Of a DNA stretch of 64,000 nucleotides, positions 33,801 to 44,604 are shown piece by piece (position 1 is the stretch's first letter; each line of letters starts with the position of its first letter). Under the pieces are notes generated by a model. That model did not search any database. It was given only the letters and a program-made list of their open reading frames with translations, and was not told the origin of the DNA. Source of the DNA: Erpetoichthys calabaricus (taxonomy: Eukaryota; Chordata; Cladistia; Polypteriformes; Polypteridae). The DNA is taken from contig NC_041401.2 of the NCBI RefSeq assembly GCF_900747795.2, forward strand, positions 1,642,823 to 1,706,822. Reading direction: 5' to 3'. The position numbers were made by a program, and so were the translations under genes.

Positions 33801-36800
33801 TTTTACTTCTGAAGAGTCCACGGACCCTCAGCTGCCTCCCAGGTCATTTCTGGAGATTCTGCCTCCAATTGTGAGCAAGAAGGGTCCAAGAAACCAGAGC
33901 AGCCTGACCTTCCTCAAAGCGCACCTCAAGGAGCACAGGGACATGGACGATGGCATCATCAGAGGCGTCCTGCCCTTTGAGATCAGAGGTGAGTGGCCTG
34001 CCAGTGTCCACCATCATGGTGCCAGCCGCCTTCATTTTCTCATTGGCTGCTTTGTCCTTGCAGAATACTACAAAAGTGGATCAGTGGGCAGCATCATTAT
34101 GGGGCCTGATGGGCAGATTGTCCACCTGTCCCTCCTCGGGTCACTGAAGGACAAGGATAAGGACCTGAGCGAGGGAAGCCAGGAGCACAATGGAGGTGGG
34201 AACACTTTCTCCTGGGAAATACATTGCTTTTCACTAGCAGCCCGCTTGATTCAACAAGGGGCACGAGGGTCTTAGTTGAGGTCAGCCTGGTCAGCTGATA
34301 GGCCCCATCACTCATGAGGCTCCGCTCTCCTTCTGTTTCAGATGAGCTGCATGGCATTCCAGGCATCAGCATGGCACCCGGATCGACAGTGTTTCTGCCT
34401 CAGGAGAAAGGTCAGTTCATCTCACCCTCACATATGTGTATCCTATCATAATATACGTGGACTGGCACTGCCCTGCTGACACTGCGGGCACACTGTCGAG
34501 CGAACACCCCCATCTGCACCGCTCTTAGATTCAGCTATGCCGGATGCCCAGATTGGTCTGAGCTCAGTAAGGAGATCAGTGCCAACCTCAAGTCTTCATC
34601 ACACTGTGGTGATGCCTACTTCCATCTTGGGCCTGAATCTCAACCAGAAGTCACTGGATGAAACAGTGCCAAACTTTGCCCATCTTCATTCCACACATGT
34701 GGGTAACCCTTCCTTTTTTTTTGCCCTTTCTTTTTAGGGTTCCGCCTTGTGGACTACAACCTTGAGCAGCATGAAAGGTCACCCTTCAACTCAATGGGCC
34801 AGGATCAGAACACCCAGGTGAGCAGCGCCAAGGATACTTTGGGAATGACAGGTCTGGTATGCATCATGGGGCTCAACTGGGGGATAACCCATGCTGGACA
34901 GCAGAAACTGCCCACAAAGGAAGGGGGGGGGGGCTGACATAGTAAAGCAAGATGGTAAAGCGCCAACTAGTGGTCAAGGTAGGCTCTTATGCCAGCCACG
35001 ACCTCACAGCCACCACATGTAACTGGAGGCCACTGGGCATGGCTACATTAAGACCTGCTTGATGGGCACATTAAATGCTGGGTGTTAAATGTAAAGTTGG
35101 CACACCTCAAAGGGGTCCTGCCAGCTGCTGTGTTTAGAGGTGCATGCAGCTGCAGGACAGTAACTGGTCTTTCTGTCTCCAGGTTCGTGATGAAGGTGGA
35201 CTGACACTAACCACAAGTCATAAGGGCTCCGGCCAGCCAGTAGTGGACACGTGGCAGGTGAGTGTGAGTGGACCAGCCACTGTGGTGGCACAGAGGGTGT
35301 ATGGGGGGAGCACCACAGCTTATTCCGTCTCTCCCCGCCTCTCTCAGGACACTGCATTTCTACAAAAAGGCCAGCAGGTGGCAGACAAGAGCAACAACAC
35401 AGGTGAGCCACCCTAAGCGCACCGGCCACTGTGGTCACTGTGGTTCATTCACACTGCAGGGCTCTGCCAATGCACATCAGGGCACTACTGGACAGTCCCA
35501 CCAGTAAATGAGCGCCACTGCCACTGTGTCTTTGCTTCTCAGGCTCACTTGGCAGTCAGAGAGGCGGTGGACCGTCTTCAGACCAGCAAGGTGGTACAAC
35601 TGCGGCCCTGGCGAGTGGCAGGGATGGCGCCTCGCTGCCTCCAGTCCTGAAGGTCAAACGTAGGATGGGCTTTGACATGCTGAAGCAGCCTGGAGATGCT
35701 GACCTTCAGCATATGAGAGACCCGAGACCCCCAGTAGCTGCCGCCTCACCCCTTGAGAGCTGGAAGCACCCAGAGGCCTCTGGCGGACCTGAGTCACCTC
35801 ACTTGGGAAGGTAAGGCACACCAAGTACCGGTCACTCCTCAGTACCCGTGCTCTCCTGTCCACCTTGGGCTTTACTTTATGTCACTGCCAAGCAGCACAG
35901 CGGCACATCATCCTGGGGACCCACAAGCCAGCCACCGCAGACTGGGACCCTTGGTGGACAGGGCCGGTCAAGCATCTGCTAGCAACAGTATGCTGAGGAA
36001 CAGCGGCCAGACAATGAACATCCACCCAGAAGGCAACTTGGTAGGTTTGTGGGTGCCAGCCGTGCTGGATTTTTAGATGGCATCGATGTCATTACCCCTG
36101 CTCATTATTTTGTCTCTGAAACAGGATGGCGGCACAGAAGATGGCAGAGCTCAGCATCCACAGGTTGGCGCTGCCAGTCACCAGAGGGATTTGGGCAAAT
36201 CCAAGAAGGGATCAGATCTGAAGGGGCGCGCTAAGTTTGTTGTGGGTGAGTAGCTGCCCACCCTGCCTGCTTCCTGTCGTTCTGTAGCATGCGTGTCCAC
36301 TCACATGTCCCCAAACCACAGGGAAGCCCAAGGAGAAAAGACCTGAAGACAAAAGCCAGGCATCAGGCACAACAGCAAAGACAGCCAAGCACCAGCGTGG
36401 ACACAAACGTAGAAGGAAGGCAGGGCTGGCAGAGGATGGGCAGGGACAGGGCGAGGAGGTCAGCTCTGCTGGACAAAAAGCCCACAGTGGCAAGAAAACC
36501 CCCCGAAAAGAAGGACTGGACATGGAAGAGGAGAAGAAGGAGGAGGAGGACCAGGAGGAAAAGGAGAAGGGCAGCACCAAGCAGGCAGCAGGAAGAGAGC
36601 AGCAGGGCACCAAGAAAGAGCTGGCTGATGAAACTGCCCGCATGTCCTTCAGCAGGACATCAGAACAACTCAGGAAGCAGGATACCAACAAGGAAGACGA
36701 AGAGGAGGAGGAGGAAGAGGCTGACTTCACCATCTACAACAGAGAACTGGACAGCAGTGAAAACAAAAACCTCAACGCGAGACAGGCACAGGCGGCCCTG

Positions 36801-38660
36801 GACAGAAACCCCCCTGCCAGTCTGGTTACCAGTGGTCCAGCTGGCCATCTTGGGACCCCCAGCACTCCGACTGTAAGTATGGATAAGCAGTCACTTCCCA
36901 GTGGTTGACATCTGGGCACTCAGTAAAGGTGGTGTCACAGTGAAGGACAGTTCAGTCACATGATAACAGTGGCATCACACGGAGGTGGACATCTGGGTCA
37001 CTCAGAGATGGTGACCTCACATGGTGGGGGGACTTTGGGGTACTTGGTAACAGTGATGTCACACTGTGAAGGATGGCCAGGAGACACAGTAAGAGTGACA
37101 TATGACTATGGTGGACAGCTGGGTCACTCAGTAATGGTGATATCACATGGTGATGTGATGTCACTGGCTTCATTGACCAATGCCATGCCATCCATCTTCC
37201 ACCATGTGATGTCACCAAGTTCAGCACCCCATTCCGAGTGTCCCACTGCCTGCTCAGTCCTTTACCACTACAGAGTGCCCAGACTCTCCACAAGTCTTAG
37301 ATATCACACAGTAGTGGGCAGTGAGGTAGACGGGGCTACTAAGTGGTGGATCAGACCAGTGGGGTGCCTAGCGAGGGGCACTGAAGCTGGTGACATCACT
37401 CAGTGATGGACACCTGGGGTGCTCGGTAATGGTAATGTCACAAAGTGGTGGATCAGACTAGTGGGGCACTGGGTACTCTGCCCTGAGCTTGGTGGGCAGC
37501 TGCTGGTCAATGAGTGGTCAATGGCAGAGAAGAGGCCAGCAAGGCTGGTGACATCACTTAATACAGTATTATGAATGGCGCTATATAAAGCTTTCCTTTT
37601 CATGCAGGTGCCCACAGAGCTGTTGGCAGTGCGGGATGCTGAACGGGCAGACAACGCAGAGAAACGACGGCAGGAAGTGGAAAGGAAGCGGCACGAGCGG
37701 GAAGAGCTGAGGAAGAGGATGGAGCAGGAGAAGCAGGAGCAGCAGGAGCGTGAGGACAGGATGAAGCAGGAGCTGGAAGAGGATGAGCGACAGAGAGCTG
37801 AGGAGATGCAGTACGAGCGGGCACAGCTGGCGGGTGGGCTGGACATGGGTCCCCATGCCAATGGGCTGCTAAATGTCTCTCTCGCTGCTTTGCCAGGCTG
37901 AAGAAGCTGCAGCAGGAGGCCGAACAGCAGCAGCAGGAAGAGCAGGAGAGGATGAGGCGGAGACTGCAGGCGGCTGCCCAGGAGCGGGAGCGGCGGGCAC
38001 AGGAGGAGCACCGCAGGAAATTGCTGCTGCTGCAGAAACTCAGGAGACGGGAGGAGGAGCAGCGGGCAGGTAGGAGGATATAGAGTGGCAGCAGGCACCA
38101 TCTTGGGTCTGGGAAGATGAACTGCACAATGAGGGCACTGAGCAGAACACCAGAGGCTGTCACTTGTTCTTCAACAGCTGAAGCTGCTCACAGGCAGGCC
38201 GAGGAGGAGGCCAGGAGGGCAGAGGAGGCGCGGAGGATGCAGGAGATGAGTGAACTCGAGCGGCTCGAGTACCAGCGGGGGAAGAGGGAGGAGGAAGAGC
38301 ACCGGCGGTGGGAAGAGGAAGAGCGGCAGAGGGTGGCAGCCGAGCGAATGCAGCGAGTCCTGGAGGAGGCCAAGTGGCAGGCCTTACTGCTGGCCAGGTG
38401 AGTCTCATGGGGTTCTCACCGTGGCGTGGGTACCTGTGGCAGGCACAGCACGTTTACAGGTCATGTCCCACCCCTGTGCCCCCAACAGACAGAGGGCTGT
38501 GCTGGAGCAGCAGCTCATCTTTCAGAGGGACCTGCTGGTGGAGGTCGACGGGATGGAGCGGGCACAGGAGATTTCTCGACCCTGGGTCTACTCCTACTTT
38601 GAGTTGCTGGAGATGCTCGGACTGCCGCTGCCAGCCGAGGGGGTGCAGAAGGAGGCCTGA
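27897..38660 (+). CDS. KIAA2012: KIAA2012 orthologue, coiled-coil protein, 24 coding exons
   Basis: Molecular function unknown. Exons: 27897-28001, 28522-28815, 29109-29262, 29782-29958, 30043-30197, 30271-30448, 31218-31327, 31417-31555, 31646-31831, 33815-33988, 34064-34195, 34342-34410, 34529-34702, 34738-34817, 35183-35257, 35348-35402, 35543-35810, 35896-36040, 36125-36245, 36322-36872, 37608-37810, 37897-38069, 38178-38397, 38489-38660. All junctions are GT/AG and phases agree; total 4110 nt, 1369 residues (human about 1180 from memory). The family call rests on NLSLLSRG at the N-terminus, YYEPEDYFNW, TFSTRKG (73-79), GYSAKRYL (160-167), GPDG in exon 11 (571-574), and a basic/acidic coiled coil at 1115-1325 with LERLEYQRGKREEEE. 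It lies between FZD7 and SUMO1 as in human. Least certain: the exon 10 acceptor, the exon 18 acceptor (CAGCAG, two choices) and the exon 21 donor, chosen by phase. Extra exons in the 2-kb intron 9 cannot be excluded. Confidence 0.92.
30590..31170. repeat. Decayed repeat in KIAA2012 intron 6
   Basis: CAGTAGGGCCTT or CAGTAGGACTTT followed by a G/T-rich word and CAGGAGTG recurs five or six times (near 30659, 30751, 30835, 30985, 31054, 31134). Intronic minisatellite with heavy decay. Confidence 0.6.
31880..33700. repeat. Large decayed minisatellite filling KIAA2012 intron 9
   Basis: The words GTCAGTGTAGGACAG, GTCTGGAGATGGTGTGGGC, GGTGGGATAAATGGA and AAGGTCACCA recur about every 50-110 bp over the whole intron, some twenty times, with no two copies identical. 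Its stop-free minus-strand frames are a product of the unit. I see no exon in it. Confidence 0.8.
36322..36872 (+). CDS. KIAA2012: KIAA2012 exon 20, long charged low-complexity exon
   Basis: The largest exon (551 nt, residues about 931-1114), with acceptor CCACAG and donor GTAAGT. It opens with a basic segment rich in K, R, H and Q, passes through a long Glu/Lys block and then an acidic Glu run (about 1045-1065) before a conserved-looking DFTIYN motif. The composition suggests a disordered, highly charged linker ahead of the C-terminal coiled coil. This is the counterpart of the Lys/Glu-rich stretch before the coiled coil in the human protein. Confidence 0.88.
36900..37560. repeat. Decayed repeat in KIAA2012 intron 20
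   Basis: GTGGACATCTGGGTCACTCA and AACAGTGATGTCACA variants recur roughly every 60 bp in 36950-37160, and again near 37400-37450. The rest of the intron is similar in flavour. A tail-motif copy (GGCGCTATATAAAG) lies just before exon 21. Confidence 0.6.
37608..38660 (+). CDS. KIAA2012: KIAA2012 exons 21-24, C-terminal coiled coil
   Basis: Four closely spaced exons encode about 255 residues rich in E, R, Q and K with heptad-like spacing: a long single helix or coiled coil. Exon 24 leaves the coiled coil and ends with a short hydrophobic-aromatic segment (RPWVYSYFELLEMLGLPLP) before the stop at 38658-38660. The exon 21 donor at 37811 (GCA|GTACGA) is the only one nearby that keeps phase with exon 22, and it joins RAEEMQ to LKKLQQEAEQ, which resembles the human protein at that point. 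Reading on into the intron gives a glycine-rich tail that I regard as intronic. Confidence 0.88.
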
Positions 38661-38757
38661 GGGTCACAGACAGCCTGCTCTCGGCGCCATCATCTGGAGG
38701 ATCAGAACCACTACACACTGGAGTTGTGGACTCAGCAGAACAAAACCTTCTTTTATA

Positions 38758-38763
38758 AATAAA
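38758..38763 (+). terminator. KIAA2012: KIAA2012 poly(A) signal AATAAA
   Basis: AATAAA 98 nt after the stop codon, giving a very short 3' UTR, with a CTGTCTTTTATTT pyrimidine-rich stretch just downstream. It is the only such signal near the stop. Confidence 0.75.
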
Positions 38764-39194
38764 GTTTACATAAAGTAGCAGAAAGAGAGAGGCCACTGTC
38801 TTTTATTTAAAAAGAAAAAAGGGTCTGGTGGTCCGGGTGGTCACTGTGCTCTCCTCTTCTCATTCTGGGGGTGCTGCGGGTATCTGTGGTGTCAGACACC
38901 TTGGGAATGAGCTGTGCTGCTATCTGGATAGTTGGGTGGCACATTAACAGAACCATCCACTCCTGCCCATCACCTCTCGCTACTAGAGCTGCGTGGTTTA
39001 CCAGTACCAGAAAAGTACCCAAAAATGGGGCACCACCAGCTTTTCTGTACTGAAATAAATGTCAGCGTCCCTCTCAGTCCCCCACATCCAGCCCCCTTCC
39101 CTTGACACTCGCTATGGCAGGGGTGTGAAATCATCCGTTTCATTGTCTTCACAAAACTAAAGTACATGATGTGGCACGATCGGAATTTCGTTTA

Positions 39195-39532
39195 GGCGGC
39201 ACGGTGGCACAGTGGGTAGCGCTGCTGCCTCGCAGTTGTGAGACCTGTCTGGGTTCGCTTCCCGGGTCCTCCCTGCGTGGAGTTTGCATGTTCTCCCCGT
39301 GTCTGCGTGGGTTTCCTCCCACAGTCCAAAGACATGCAGGTTAGGTGGATTGGCGATTCTAAATTGGCCCTAGTGTGTGCTTGGTGTGTTTGTGTGTGTG
39401 TCCTGCGGTGGGCTGGCACCCTGCCCGGGATTGGTTCCTGCCTTGTGCCCTGTGTTGGCTGGGATTGGCTCCAGCAGAACCCCGTGACCTTGTGTTCGGA
39501 TTCAGCAGGTTGGAAATGGATGGATGGATGGA
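39195..39532 (+). mobile_element. tRNA-derived SINE, full length, ATGG-repeat tail
   Basis: Head GGCGGCACGGTGGCACAGTG and box B GGGTTCGCTTCCC are tRNA-like; then GGAGTTTGCATGTTCTCCCC, GTGGGTTTCCTCC, ACAGTCCAAAGACATGCAGG, a conserved middle typical of fish V-SINE or mermaid-type elements, and a tail of GGATGG repeats. About 90% like the copy at 53494-53860, lacking a short GGGCGCTCCGG piece. Family name from memory. Confidence 0.85.
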
Positions 39533-40400
39533 GGGGGGCGGGCTTATTGCTTGGACACAAATGAGACTTCATGGGACCCCCAAAGACCCCACTCAAAAAA
39601 AAAGCACAATCATTGGGGACTTCACGGCTTCAAAATGGTGCAGCTGGAATAAGTCAGGGGCTTATTGTCATTTATACTATACTGTATAAATATACCGTCT
39701 ATATACTATACTACTATATAATATACTGACTATACTGTCATTTGCTTGGTAGTGGCACTAAGGTCCAGAAGCTGCCATCGTCACCAAAGTCAACAGCTCC
39801 CTGGACGGGACCTGGCCTGTCACTCGCCATCCTGTACTCCTCTATGGAAGCCTCCTTGTCAAAGGCTCTACACAGTACTGTGCAAAAGTCTTTGCCCCCT
39901 AGATTGGTATGCTGCCATTGTCTGAGCTGTTTGCTCTCCTGCATTAGCACAGATTCCCAAAAGATCCGATGTTAAGAGAAATCCATGCATTCCCTTCAAA
40001 AAAAGTAACCCGTGAAGTAAAGACCTGTTTACATTTGATGCATCCTGGTCGACACAAGGGTCCACATGACACAACCTTTGTCATTAGTCCTGGTGTGCAA
40101 ACCCTCGGCGTTGGCAAGCACATACAGTACCTCCAGAATTATGTAACCGTGTTGGCACAACCCCATGTGTGCCAACTGCACATGCGCTAGGCCAGAATGC
40201 ACGCTTGTTGGTGGAACGGTGTTGTGATTTGCCACTACCCCACACCATCCACCCTTAAAAGCACACAGTGATAGCCCACCTGTCCACAGATTCAGAGGCA
40301 GAAATCTCACAGACCCTGGGCACAGATGGCAGTTTGCACAAGCAGAAGTGGGATTACCCGTAAAATGGATATATAAAGGCAAACAAAAAAGTCAGGTTAA
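39533..40400. other. Intergenic spacer with possible Tc1-type end fragments
   Basis: No gene. ACAGTACTGTGCAAAAGTCT near 39871 and ACAGTACCTCCAGAATTATG near 40124 look like terminal repeats of fish Tc1 elements, but no transposase lies between them, so these would be decayed remnants at most. Confidence 0.35.
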
Positions 40401-40401
40401 G

Positions 40402-40558
40402 ATAATAATAATAATAATAATAATTCATTACATTTATATAGCGCTTTTCTCAGTACTCAAAGCGCTATCCACACAGGGAGGAACCGGGAAGTGAACCCAC
40501 AATCTTCCACAGTCTCCTTACTGCAAGCAGCAGCACTACCACTGCACCACCTGTGAGG
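40402..40558 (-). mobile_element. Short tRNA-type SINE, minus strand
   Basis: Read on the minus strand: CAGGTGGTGCAGTGGTAGTG, GGGTTCACTTCCCGG (box B), GTGTGGATAGCGCTTTGAGT, AAAAGCGCTATATAAATGTA and an ATT-repeat tail. Same family as 44270-44412. Confidence 0.85.
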
Positions 40559-42660
40559 ACAAGATGAGGGATTCTGTAACCTCACAGTGTCATGCAGGGC
40601 CGCACACCGAAGACTTGAACTTCAGACAGATGAGGGTCCCGCCGTCCACCCCGTACCAACACATCTGCTGTGGCAAGCGTTAATGGGCCTTAACTGAGCC
40701 ATTTCAGATCAAAATGTGCCCACTTTGTAAGTGCCAGTGCAGATTTAACAGAGGTGTCCTTGATCAATGCAGAACAGGCTGACCGAGTGGGAGCACAGCA
40801 AGGCAGGGGTAGTAAGGGAGAAAGAAACTGGGAGTACTGGGACATGTGAATGAAAAGGGTATAGGGTGGACGGGACAGCTGGACCTTCAAGTCATCAAGT
40901 CAAGAGCGAGCAGAGCAACATGACACAGGGTGGGCAACCCGCATCAGCGAGGGCGCTCCCAGCAAACAGGAGTTTCAAGAAGGGATTTGGGAAAGACCAG
41001 AAATGCAGGGGTCGGACATGGAGATGGAGTGAAGCAGACAAGAGGAACCCCAAACCAACATTAAAACTATTCACAGGAAGCACCGGAACCCAAGTACATC
41101 CTGCCGACAGTCCAAACAAGTCTCAGCGGAGGTGGTCTTCATGGAAGTGCTGCTACCAAAAAGCCCAAGGACTTCACTACATAGACGACAAAATAAATAA
41201 ATAAAAAACATACGAGGACTGGAGTGCTGGACTGACGTGTCCACATCTGAAAGGTACTTCATGGAGAGCTGGACAAGGAGGAGTGGAGCCCCCTGCAGGA
41301 CACGAGCTCAGAAAAGCAGTCCAAGTGGAGGCCGAGGACAGCAGCTTAGCAATTCACACAAACACTGGCTGGGCCTACAGACGCTCATGGAGCTCCTCTA
41401 CTCTCGCACTGGACGCTGTTTATGCCCGCTTCAGTCGCCATAACAGACAGCCCACCATTCAGTAGGCTGCAGCACCACATGACTTGTCTTTCTTTGTCCT
41501 TACCCAACAAGTTCACGTCCATAAAGCACCAGGATTGGACTGAATGTCAAGGGCGTGTTTTAACAACCAGCAGCAGACTTGAGTGGCAGACGGCTTAAGG
41601 TGATGAGAGGATTGAGCAGCTGCCAACTGGGCGGGGTTAGATGCATGGGTGGGGCTGGAGAGGTTAAGAGGACCCTCCCATTTTCAAAGGTCCACTGAAA
41701 TTCTCCCTCACATGTGCTAATCAACACGTAACAAGTCACCACTTTCCAGCTCCATGCTGACCGGAGCAGAGCGACCAGATGGGGCTCTTGGAACTTCTGA
41801 GGATATTTCAGGCCAGGAAGGCAGAGCCTGACATGAACGCCGTCTTTCAGGGTTGTGTGCTGACCCTAACCTCACATTCACAAAGAACAGGATTGGCATA
41901 ATCGCATCCATTTTCCTAATCTGCAGGGCCGCGGTGCAGACGGAGAATATCAGAACAAGCCTCGGGGCGGCAGGGCAGAGAACAAACCCCTAGGCGGGTG
42001 CCATTCCAGTGCAGGGTGAAGGGGTCAAGTTTAGCTGCTCAAATCCACCCTAAGCTGCATGGCAGACAAGGGGGCAAGCAACACGATTAACAAACAGGAG
42101 GCACGTTCAGTCAAAGCCAAGTGTATCTAGCCAGGCTTCACCAGTGGAGGGCCTCCAGCCATGGATCACAATGTCCTCCCTGTAATCTCCACATTTCAGC
42201 ACCTCATCCTCTAATTTGAGGGAGCTCACATGACACCCCTCCCTCCCCCCCATTGGGTTTCTTAATCCCTGCCAGACATTGGTGCCACTGCTGAGGGTTT
42301 ATTTCAAGCACAAAAACGATGTCAGCTCGTCACATTAAAAAAAACACAATGTCATATGACAAAATCATGACCAAGTATGAACTAATGAAAAACAAGGCAT
42401 CCTTTGATATATCCGAGGTAATCTGTGGATGCCCACCTGTTTCAAAATAACAAGTACCTGAGTGCCAAAGAAAACTCCAAGTGCATGACCACAGGACTGG
42501 TGGCACTCACTGCAAACGTAATAAAGCACCAGCACACATTAAGGAAACATTCCAGATCGTCCCACTCTCGTGTCCAGTTCCCATGTCATCCCAGCCAGTC
42601 CAGAGAGTTTGCCTCCCCTGTCTGGATAATAAGATCTGTTACACCAGAGTCCACTTTATA
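40559..42660. other. Intergenic spacer
   Basis: No gene or clear repeat family recognised between the SINEs at 40402 and 42664. Open frames of 60-112 codons lie on both strands and resemble nothing known. Confidence 0.45.
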
Positions 42661-42663
42661 TAC

Positions 42664-42790
42664 TCTGTGATGGTTAAGGGGCTTTGGACTTCAATCCCTG
42701 AGGTTCAAATCCCACTACTGACACCACTGTGTGACCCTGAGCAAGTCACTTTGGGGTGTCATCGACTGTACCGCAACTGTTGCAAGTCAC
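42664..42790 (+). mobile_element. Old tRNA-type SINE head
   Basis: TGATGGTTAAGGGGCTTTGG, GAGGTTCAAATCCCACTACT (box B), GTGTGACCCTGAGCAAGTCA. Tail not clear. Related to 44460-44600 and to the pair at 26.0 and 26.7 kb. Confidence 0.6.
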
Positions 42791-43411
42791 CCTGGAGAAC
42801 GGAGACGGCCAAAAACGGTGCAGTGGAGCACCGCCACACCAAACTCCATGGAGGACTCTGCACCACTGCTTGTTTCGAGGGGCTCGTCCCCTTCAGTTTT
42901 TTCTTCAGCCTATGAAAGGACTGATCAAGTCCAGTGTGGCCCCAGCAGTGTGTTTGGCTCGTTTTCCTGTTGCAGGACAAAGCGGCGCCGTCCAGTGGGG
43001 TAGGAGGCACCAACTGCAACTTGAGCAGATCAGATGTTTCTCTACACCTCAGAATTCCACTGTGCCACTGCCAGCCCCAGTCCCATCATCAATGAAGACC
43101 AGTGTGCCAGGACCCATGGCATCATCATACACACAAACTCCGAGCATTCAAAGGTTTGGAATCGCCCAGAACTTTGATGTTTCTGATAGAATCGATATGC
43201 TGATAATAAAGCACCATTAAAAACAGACTGAACTACACCCAAGGCATTGCTAAAATTACAAACGGCTATTACTGCTTGCAGTGACCGATTTTTTAAATTT
43301 ATTATTCACCTATGACCACAAAGCCCCATTTTCAGCAGCCATGCCAGTGTCCTAATGGTAAACTCTTCTAGCTCGTCAATTCATCAATCCGATTTATTTA
43401 TTAATTGGTTA

Positions 43412-43981
43412 CTAGGGGGCTTCGCTCACCAACCCTTTTTCCCCCTCCGCCAGCGCTACGCGTTGTTGTGAAGAGGGGGGCTGAACGCACCCCAAGGAGA
43501 CGCGGTCGCTTCTCTGAAACCCCTCTTAAACGGTGATACAGCGGGAAACAAATATTTTTTTTTTTTTACCTCCTCTTTGGTTGATCAACTGCTGGTTGCT
43601 GCTGCCGTGCCACATGATCTGCATTTCGTGCAGCGCTTTAAACGTTTTAAAAGCCTGTACAGCAGCTGTCCTTTTGTCTCACTGCCTTGTCTCTCTTCTC
43701 CCCCAGACATCCTCAAACACCACGAGATCTCTTTCGCTGTTCTGTTATTTCACCAAGTAATAGTTTCCATTCGTTTGCACTAATGTGATCTTTCCTCTCA
43801 TTTTCTGAGACTTTCCAATTTTCCTACTTCCATTATCTCTAACCTGCTCTGCATGTGTATCACGGGACTTGCTTCCAAAGGTATGACGTGACTTGACCGT
43901 TTCGCGGAAGAGTGAAAGTGTCTCTCTGTCTCGCAGAAAGTCAGTCTCGTATTGTCGCAAGGTTTTTTTCTATAAGAGAGA
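43412..43981 (-). mobile_element. Non-autonomous Helitron, 570 bp, both ends readable
   Basis: On the minus strand it begins TCTCTCTTATAG and ends with a GC-rich GAGCGAAGCCCCC segment and CTAG, with host A before and T after: the A|TC...CTRR|T insertion signature of Helitrons. No coding sequence. The end shares AGGGGG and the GCTTCGCTC core with the elements at 61097 and 63298. Confidence 0.75.
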
Positions 43982-43982
43982 T

Positions 43983-44182
43983 TAGATGTGGAGACAAGTT
44001 AAGCAAAAATGGCCCCTTTTATTGGCTAACTCAAAGATTACAAAATGCAAGCTTTTCAAGGCAACTCAGACGCCTTCTTCAGGCAAGATGGGGCCTAAGT
44101 TGCCTTGAAAGCTTGCATATTGTAATCTTTCTAGTTCGCCGATAGAAGGGGTCATTTTGCTTAACTTTTCACCACATCCATA
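43983..44182. mobile_element. Foldback element with about 83-nt inverted arms
   Basis: The left arm GATGTGGAGACAAGTTAAGC...CAAGGCAACT pairs with the right arm at 44100-44182 (AGTTGCCTTGAAAGCTTGCA ... CCACATCC) at roughly 85% identity, with a short loop around CCTTCTTCAGGCA. It abuts the Helitron exactly. The words resemble ends of Penelope-like retroelements in fish, from memory. Confidence 0.7.
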
Positions 44183-44269
44183 ATGGCTAACACGGTACAA
44201 TACCTTGGTTATTAGAGAAACCTTTGCAGTTATATGAGCACAGCTGAAGTCTGCCATTGTCTTTCCTCA

Positions 44270-44412
44270 CAGGTGGCGCAGTGGTAGTGCTGCTGCTTTG
44301 CAGTAGGGAGACTGTGGAAGATTGTGGGTTCGCTTCCCGGTTCCTCTCTGTGTGGATAGCGCTTTGAGTACTGAGAAAAGCGCTATATAAATGTAATGAA
44401 TTATTATCATTA
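44270..44412 (+). mobile_element. Short tRNA-type SINE, plus strand
   Basis: CAGGTGGCGCAGTGGTAGTG (box A region), GGGTTCGCTTCCCGG (box B), GGATAGCGCTTTGAGTACTG, GAAAAGCGCTATATAAATG and an ATT-type tail. Only about 140 bp, complete. It shows directly how the GCGCTATATAAAT motif is joined to a tRNA head. Confidence 0.9.
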
Positions 44413-44459
44413 TTCCTTGGGTTGCAAGGTCCTGGTGCTGCTAAAGTTCAATATGGCAG

Positions 44460-44600
44460 GCAGGGTGGTGTGGTGCGATGCTTGTGGCTCTGGACTTTGG
44501 AGTTCAAGAGCCTGAGGTGGTGGGTTCAGATCCTGCTACTGACACAGTCTGACCCCGAGCACGTCACTTCAACTGAGCAAACAAAAGAAATGGAACCAAT
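44460..44600 (+). mobile_element. Old tRNA-type SINE
   Basis: GGTGTGGTGCGATGCTTGTG, GTGGGTTCAGATCCTGCTAC (box B), CTGACCCCGAGCACGTCACT, then an A/T-rich piece with ATGTTCTAAAATGCC. Decayed. Confidence 0.6.
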
Positions 44601-44604
44601 TGTT

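Noticed and set aside
36212-36733. Ser-rich 173-codon open frame on the minus strand
   Set aside because: It is antisense to the charged exon 20 of KIAA2012.
37400-38163. Leu/Ser-rich open frames of 187-233 codons on the minus strand
   Set aside because: They are the antisense of the Glu/Arg/Gln-rich coiled-coil exons of KIAA2012.
39866-40160. A Tc1 element bounded by two Tc1-like end words
   Set aside because: The two words are of different Tc1 families, in the same orientation, and no transposase lies between them.
44270-44330. Possible tRNA gene (A and B boxes present)
   Set aside because: The boxes belong to a SINE head; no acceptor stem pairs and the sequence continues into the SINE tail. 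The same holds for the other SINE heads in the window.
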